Positions 61,192-64,000 of a DNA stretch of 64,000 nt are shown here, one piece after another. The notes beneath the pieces are model-generated. The model saw only the letters and a program-made list of their open reading frames with translations, had not been told where the DNA came from and did no database searches. Position 1 is the first letter of the stretch, and the number at the start of each line of letters is the position of its first letter. Made by a program: the position numbers and the translations under genes. The stretch comes from Thermobaculum terrenum ATCC BAA-798. Lineage in GTDB: Bacteria > Chloroflexota > Chloroflexia > Thermobaculales > Thermobaculaceae. Location: assembly GCF_000025005.1 (NCBI RefSeq), contig NC_013525.1, forward strand, positions 248,001 to 312,000, in the 5' to 3' direction.

Positions 61192-62064
61192 TTAGGCGCC
61201 AGCCAGGGCAACCTCAACAAGCTCTGCTATTTGCGATGGCGTTTCAGCTATATGAGCGTTGGCACCTTCAAGAGCTCGAATCTTGCTCTCTGCTGTACCA
61301 CTACCACCGCTTATTATCGCCCCTGCATGTCCCATTCTACGGCCAGGAGGTGCAGTGCGACCCGCTATAAAGGCAACCACGGGCTTCGTCATCTGTCTTA
61401 TGTATTCTGCAGCCTCCTCTTCGGCGTTCCCACCGATCTCTCCAATAAGTACCACGGCGTGCGTCTCGGGATCATCTTCAAACATCTCTAGCACTTCACG
61501 AAAGCTTGTGCCCACAATAGGATCACCACCTATACCCACGACCGTACTTTGTCCTATGTCAGCCGCTGTAAGGGCAGCCACCGCCTCATAAGTTAGTGTG
61601 CCAGAGCGGGATACTATGCCTACTGGCCCACGCTTGTGTATATTGCCTGGGATTATACCTACCTTGGCTTCCCCTGGCGTAGTCAGCCCTGGACAATTAG
61701 GGCCTATCAGTCTACTACCCTTCTCCCTGACATAATGGTACATCTTTACCTCATCAACAGCTGGTATGTGCTCAGTTATGCACACTATGAGGGATATTCC
61801 AGCTGAGGCAGCCTCGTAGACCGCATCAGGGGCAAAAGGTGCAGGAACATAGACTATCGAGGTGTTAGCGCCCGTGGCCTCCACAGCTTCTCTTACAGTG
61901 TTGTAGACAGGAACCCCACAAACTTCCCGCCCTGCTGCTCCTGGCGTCACACCAGCCACTACGTTGGTTCCGTACTCAACCATCTGCTGGGTATGAAAGG
62001 ATCCCTCCCGACCGGTTATACCCTGCACAAGAAGCCTCGTATTCTTGTCTACCAGTATGCTCAC
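61192..62064 (-). CDS. sucD: Succinyl-CoA ligase alpha subunit
   Basis: 290 aa from GTG 62064, with GGGGAG about 7 bp upstream; a GTG at 62079 is possible. CoA-binding Rossmann domain ([18 protein letters not shown]...[14 protein letters not shown]), [17 protein letters not shown], and the phosphohistidine in [15 protein letters not shown]. Forms succinate plus ATP or GTP in the TCA cycle with SucC, whose gene ends 30 bp upstream. Confidence 0.95.
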   Translation of the reverse strand: MSILVDKNTRLLVQGITGREGSFHTQQMVEYGTNVVAGVTPGAAGREVCGVPVYNTVREAVEATGANTSIVYVPAPFAPDAVYEAASAGISLIVCITEHIPAVDEVKMYHYVREKGSRLIGPNCPGLTTPGEAKVGIIPGNIHKRGPVGIVSRSGTLTYEAVAALTAADIGQSTVVGIGGDPIVGTSFREVLEMFEDDPETHAVVLIGEIGGNAEEEAAEYIRQMTKPVVAFIAGRTAPPGRRMGHAGAIISGGSGTAESKIRALEGANAHIAETPSQIAELVEVALAGA

Positions 62065-62094
62065 GCCACATCTCCCCACTTAGATTAATCGGAG

Positions 62095-63243
62095 TTATCT
62101 AGAGACCGTGCTCTTGGAGGCAAGTTCAACAGCCAGCTTGGCAGCTTCTTCCAAAGAGGATAGGGATCTAAGTCCTGCATCCTCAAGTATCCTATGACCT
62201 TCCTCCTCATTGGTTCCTACCAACCTGACCACTATAGGCACTCCTCTTTTGATGTTTCTAAGCCCCTCTACTATCCCACGAGCCACATCATCACATCTCG
62301 TTATGCCACCAAATATATTGATCAAGACCGCACTTACCTTCTCATCAGATAGAATGATATTCATCGCAGCTTCAACTTGATCAGCATGCGCTCCACCACC
62401 TATATCGAGGAAGTTAGCTGGACTACCCCCATATAGCTTTACGAGATCCATGGTAGCCATTGCTAGACCAGCTCCGTTAACCATACATCCGATGTTACCA
62501 TCGAGCTTTATGTAGCTTATACCTACTCGAGAGGCCTCTACCTCAGCAGTCTCCTCCTGGCTTAGATCTCTCATCTCAGCTATATCTGGATGTCTAAATA
62601 GAGAGTTATCATCCACGACGATCTTGGAATCCAGCGCTATCAGATCACCAGAGGAAACCTTGGCCAGGGGATTTATCTCCACAAGACTAGCTTCCACATC
62701 CAGAGCACATCTGTAGAGAGACATTGCTATTTCTACGAAAGTCCTAACGAGCGAGCCCTCGAAACCCACTTTGTAGGCTAGCTCTCTTGCTTGATAAGGC
62801 TGTAGTCCTAGCCAAGGATGGGCGGGCACTCTCAAGATGCTATCAGGATGTTCGCGAGCAACCTCTTCTATATCTACCCCGCCTTCAGCACTGGCAATAA
62901 GGGTGAAGGTTTTCAGCTCCCTATCTAACACTACGCTGAGATAATATTCTTTTTGTATATCGGCAGCGGGAACAACCAAAAGAGCACTAACAGGGCGGCC
63001 GCCTATATTCATGCTTAGTATAGTTGGAGCTACATATTCAAGCTCTCGCTGCGAGTTTACCAGCTTTATACCGCCAGCCTTGCCTCTCCCTCCAGAATGC
63101 ACCTGAGCCTTAATTACTACAGGATAACCAAGAGAAGAGGCTGCCTCAACAGCCTCTTCCACGCTTCTTGCCAATATTCCGGGTGGGATAGGAATGCCAT
63201 GTTTGGCAAGTATTTCCCTTGACTGATACTCATGTAGGTTCAT
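62095..63243 (-). CDS. sucC: Succinyl-CoA ligase beta subunit
   Basis: 382 aa from ATG 63243, with AGGGGA upstream. An in-frame extension to 63324 adds 27 hydrophobic residues that do not fit the family. ATP-grasp domain: MNLHEYQSREILAKHGIPIPPG, VVIKAQVHSGGRGKAGGIK, VEINPLAKV and the C-terminal GGITRCDDVARGI. Works with SucD. Confidence 0.94.
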   Translation of the reverse strand: MNLHEYQSREILAKHGIPIPPGILARSVEEAVEAASSLGYPVVIKAQVHSGGRGKAGGIKLVNSQRELEYVAPTILSMNIGGRPVSALLVVPAADIQKEYYLSVVLDRELKTFTLIASAEGGVDIEEVAREHPDSILRVPAHPWLGLQPYQARELAYKVGFEGSLVRTFVEIAMSLYRCALDVEASLVEINPLAKVSSGDLIALDSKIVVDDNSLFRHPDIAEMRDLSQEETAEVEASRVGISYIKLDGNIGCMVNGAGLAMATMDLVKLYGGSPANFLDIGGGAHADQVEAAMNIILSDEKVSAVLINIFGGITRCDDVARGIVEGLRNIKRGVPIVVRLVGTNEEEGHRILEDAGLRSLSSLEEAAKLAVELASKSTVSR

Positions 63244-63363
63244 CCCCAGTTCCCCTCGTGTAAACAAAAATGATAAGGCCAATATGGCCAGCGATCTTCT
63301 GAGGGTATGATAATCCCATCTCAATGGGTTGTCTATCGCTCAAGTTGAGGAATATTTGCCGAA

Positions 63364-64000
63364 TTACCTGGCCGGGATAGCTATGTAAAAAGTGGTACCA
63401 TAACCTGGCTCTGACTCAAACCATATACGCCCGCCGTGAAGCTTTACGAGCTCTGAAGATATATAGAGGCCTAGACCGAGCCCTCCGCTACATTCGGCTC
63501 CCCTGTAAAATTTCTCGAATATATGAGGGCTGTCCTTAGGCTGTATACCTTTGCCATAATCAGTAACCGTCAGGTATATATCATCCATATCCTCATATGC
63601 TTCCACTAGCACTGCTTTGTCTGGATCTGAGTTCTCTACAGCATTGCGTAAGATATTCTCGATCACCTGAGACAGTCTTACAGGATCTATGTTTGCACGC
63701 AGCTCGTGTGAAGGCATCTTTATGTCTATGTTTCGACCAGGAATCGATGACCTTACTTCTTCCACAGCTTCCTGTACTATCATACGTAGGTCATGATCGC
63801 TTTTGGTAAGCTTTATCCTGCCTGAAGCTAATCTAGAGGTATCTAACAGACTATCAACCATATAGGATAATCTGTTAACCTGCGAGATTATCATGCCCAG
63901 TAACTTCGATTCTCTATCGCTCAGGTCGCCATTTCTCAGCAGTGTCCTCTCCAGAAGCTGTGTGCCTCCTTTAATAGCGGTTAGAGGAGTCTTGAGTTCA
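63364..64000 (-). CDS. Sensor histidine kinase, C-terminal part (cut by window end)
   Basis: Partial on the right: translation starts before the window edge, with the last base of the window supplying the final base of the phospho-His codon in the (H)ELKTPLTAIKGG box. About 212 residues are seen: HisKA dimerisation helices, N-box NILRNAVENS, G1 DYGKGI, F-box PHIFEKFYRG and G2 GLGLGLYISSELV. The sensing domain and any response regulator lie outside the window. A start at 63894 inside the helices would be an artefact of the cut. Confidence 0.9.
   Translation of the reverse strand, partial: ELKTPLTAIKGGTQLLERTLLRNGDLSDRESKLLGMIISQVNRLSYMVDSLLDTSRLASGRIKLTKSDHDLRMIVQEAVEEVRSSIPGRNIDIKMPSHELRANIDPVRLSQVIENILRNAVENSDPDKAVLVEAYEDMDDIYLTVTDYGKGIQPKDSPHIFEKFYRGAECSGGLGLGLYISSELVKLHGGRIWFESEPGYGTTFYIAIPAR

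Noticed and set aside
63244-63324. N-terminal 27-residue extension of sucC
   Set aside because: Hydrophobic stretch unlike the family; ATG 63243 begins exactly at the conserved MNLHEYQ start.
1-64000. CRISPR arrays, IS elements, tRNA or rRNA genes
   Set aside because: Looked for spaced direct repeats, transposase motifs and T-loop or rRNA signatures on both strands and found none I could support.

Overview
The window is a gene-dense piece of bacterial chromosome (about 45-48% G+C by eye) with many AGA, ATA and CTA codons, frequent TTG and GTG starts, and no tRNA, rRNA, IS element or CRISPR array that I could find. The gene set suggests an aerobic or microaerobic heterotroph of the Chloroflexota neighbourhood, possibly a thermophile such as Thermobaculum. 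It includes Ccm-type cytochrome c maturation with a Cys-type CcmE, a large SRP RNA with an Alu domain, C5-pathway heme synthesis, lipoproteins with threonine/proline-rich linkers, and sugar ABC importers without a local ATPase. The lineage is an inference from gene content; nothing in the window proves it.

Layout. 1-1.7 kb: a NitT/TauT-type ABC transporter (ATPase and permease). 1.77-2.04 kb: the SRP RNA with its own promoter and a T-rich end. 2.05-6.4 kb: a YfhO-type membrane protein, a zinc-ribbon SAM methyltransferase and a YihY/BrkB membrane protein. 6.46-9.8 kb: the cytochrome c maturation cluster ccmE-A-B-C-D-G, with ccmE of clearly higher G+C than its neighbours. 9.8-15.3 kb: a signal-less cobalamin-binding-type protein, a YtxH-like protein whose ribosome-binding site lies in a hairpin, a zinc-ribbon/sigma4-like regulator, 4-alpha-glucanotransferase, and an ECF sigma/anti-sigma pair divergent from a membrane-anchored cupredoxin. 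15.3-29.6 kb: mixed metabolic and hypothetical genes (S9 peptidase, epimerase, DUF429-NTF2 fusion, flavin reductase, THUMP-type methyltransferase, ferritin-like protein, M20 hydrolase, aminotransferase, acyltransferase, CPA2 antiporter, site-2 protease, small membrane proteins).

29.6-34.6 kb: a PQQ-propeller protein and a sugar ABC importer operon behind a near-consensus sigma-A promoter with a 26-bp dyad operator. 34.6-36.9 kb: a polytopic spermidine-synthase-like protein. 37-45 kb: two divergent sugar/sugar-acid catabolic operons that resemble the non-phosphorylative L-fucose route (fuconate dehydratase, SDR, FAH-family hydrolase, aldo/keto reductase). They also carry a solute-binding-protein fold that lacks any export signal. 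45.3-51.2 kb: a MacAB-like export system with two ATPases, one carrying an AbrB-like tail. 51.2-57.7 kb: a second cupredoxin lipoprotein, a Mut7-C RNase-like protein, a heterodimeric ABC exporter with one degenerate ATP site, and a CDF metal exporter.

57.8-64 kb: hemL-hemA, rpe, sucD-sucC and the C-terminal part of a sensor histidine kinase cut by the window edge. Two parS-like palindromes (16 bp canonical and 14-bp core) lie 67 bp apart at the start of rpe and in the rpe-sucD gap. This suggests the region is in the ParB-loaded, origin-proximal part of the chromosome. Several operon ends carry long perfect hairpins without a clear U-tract.
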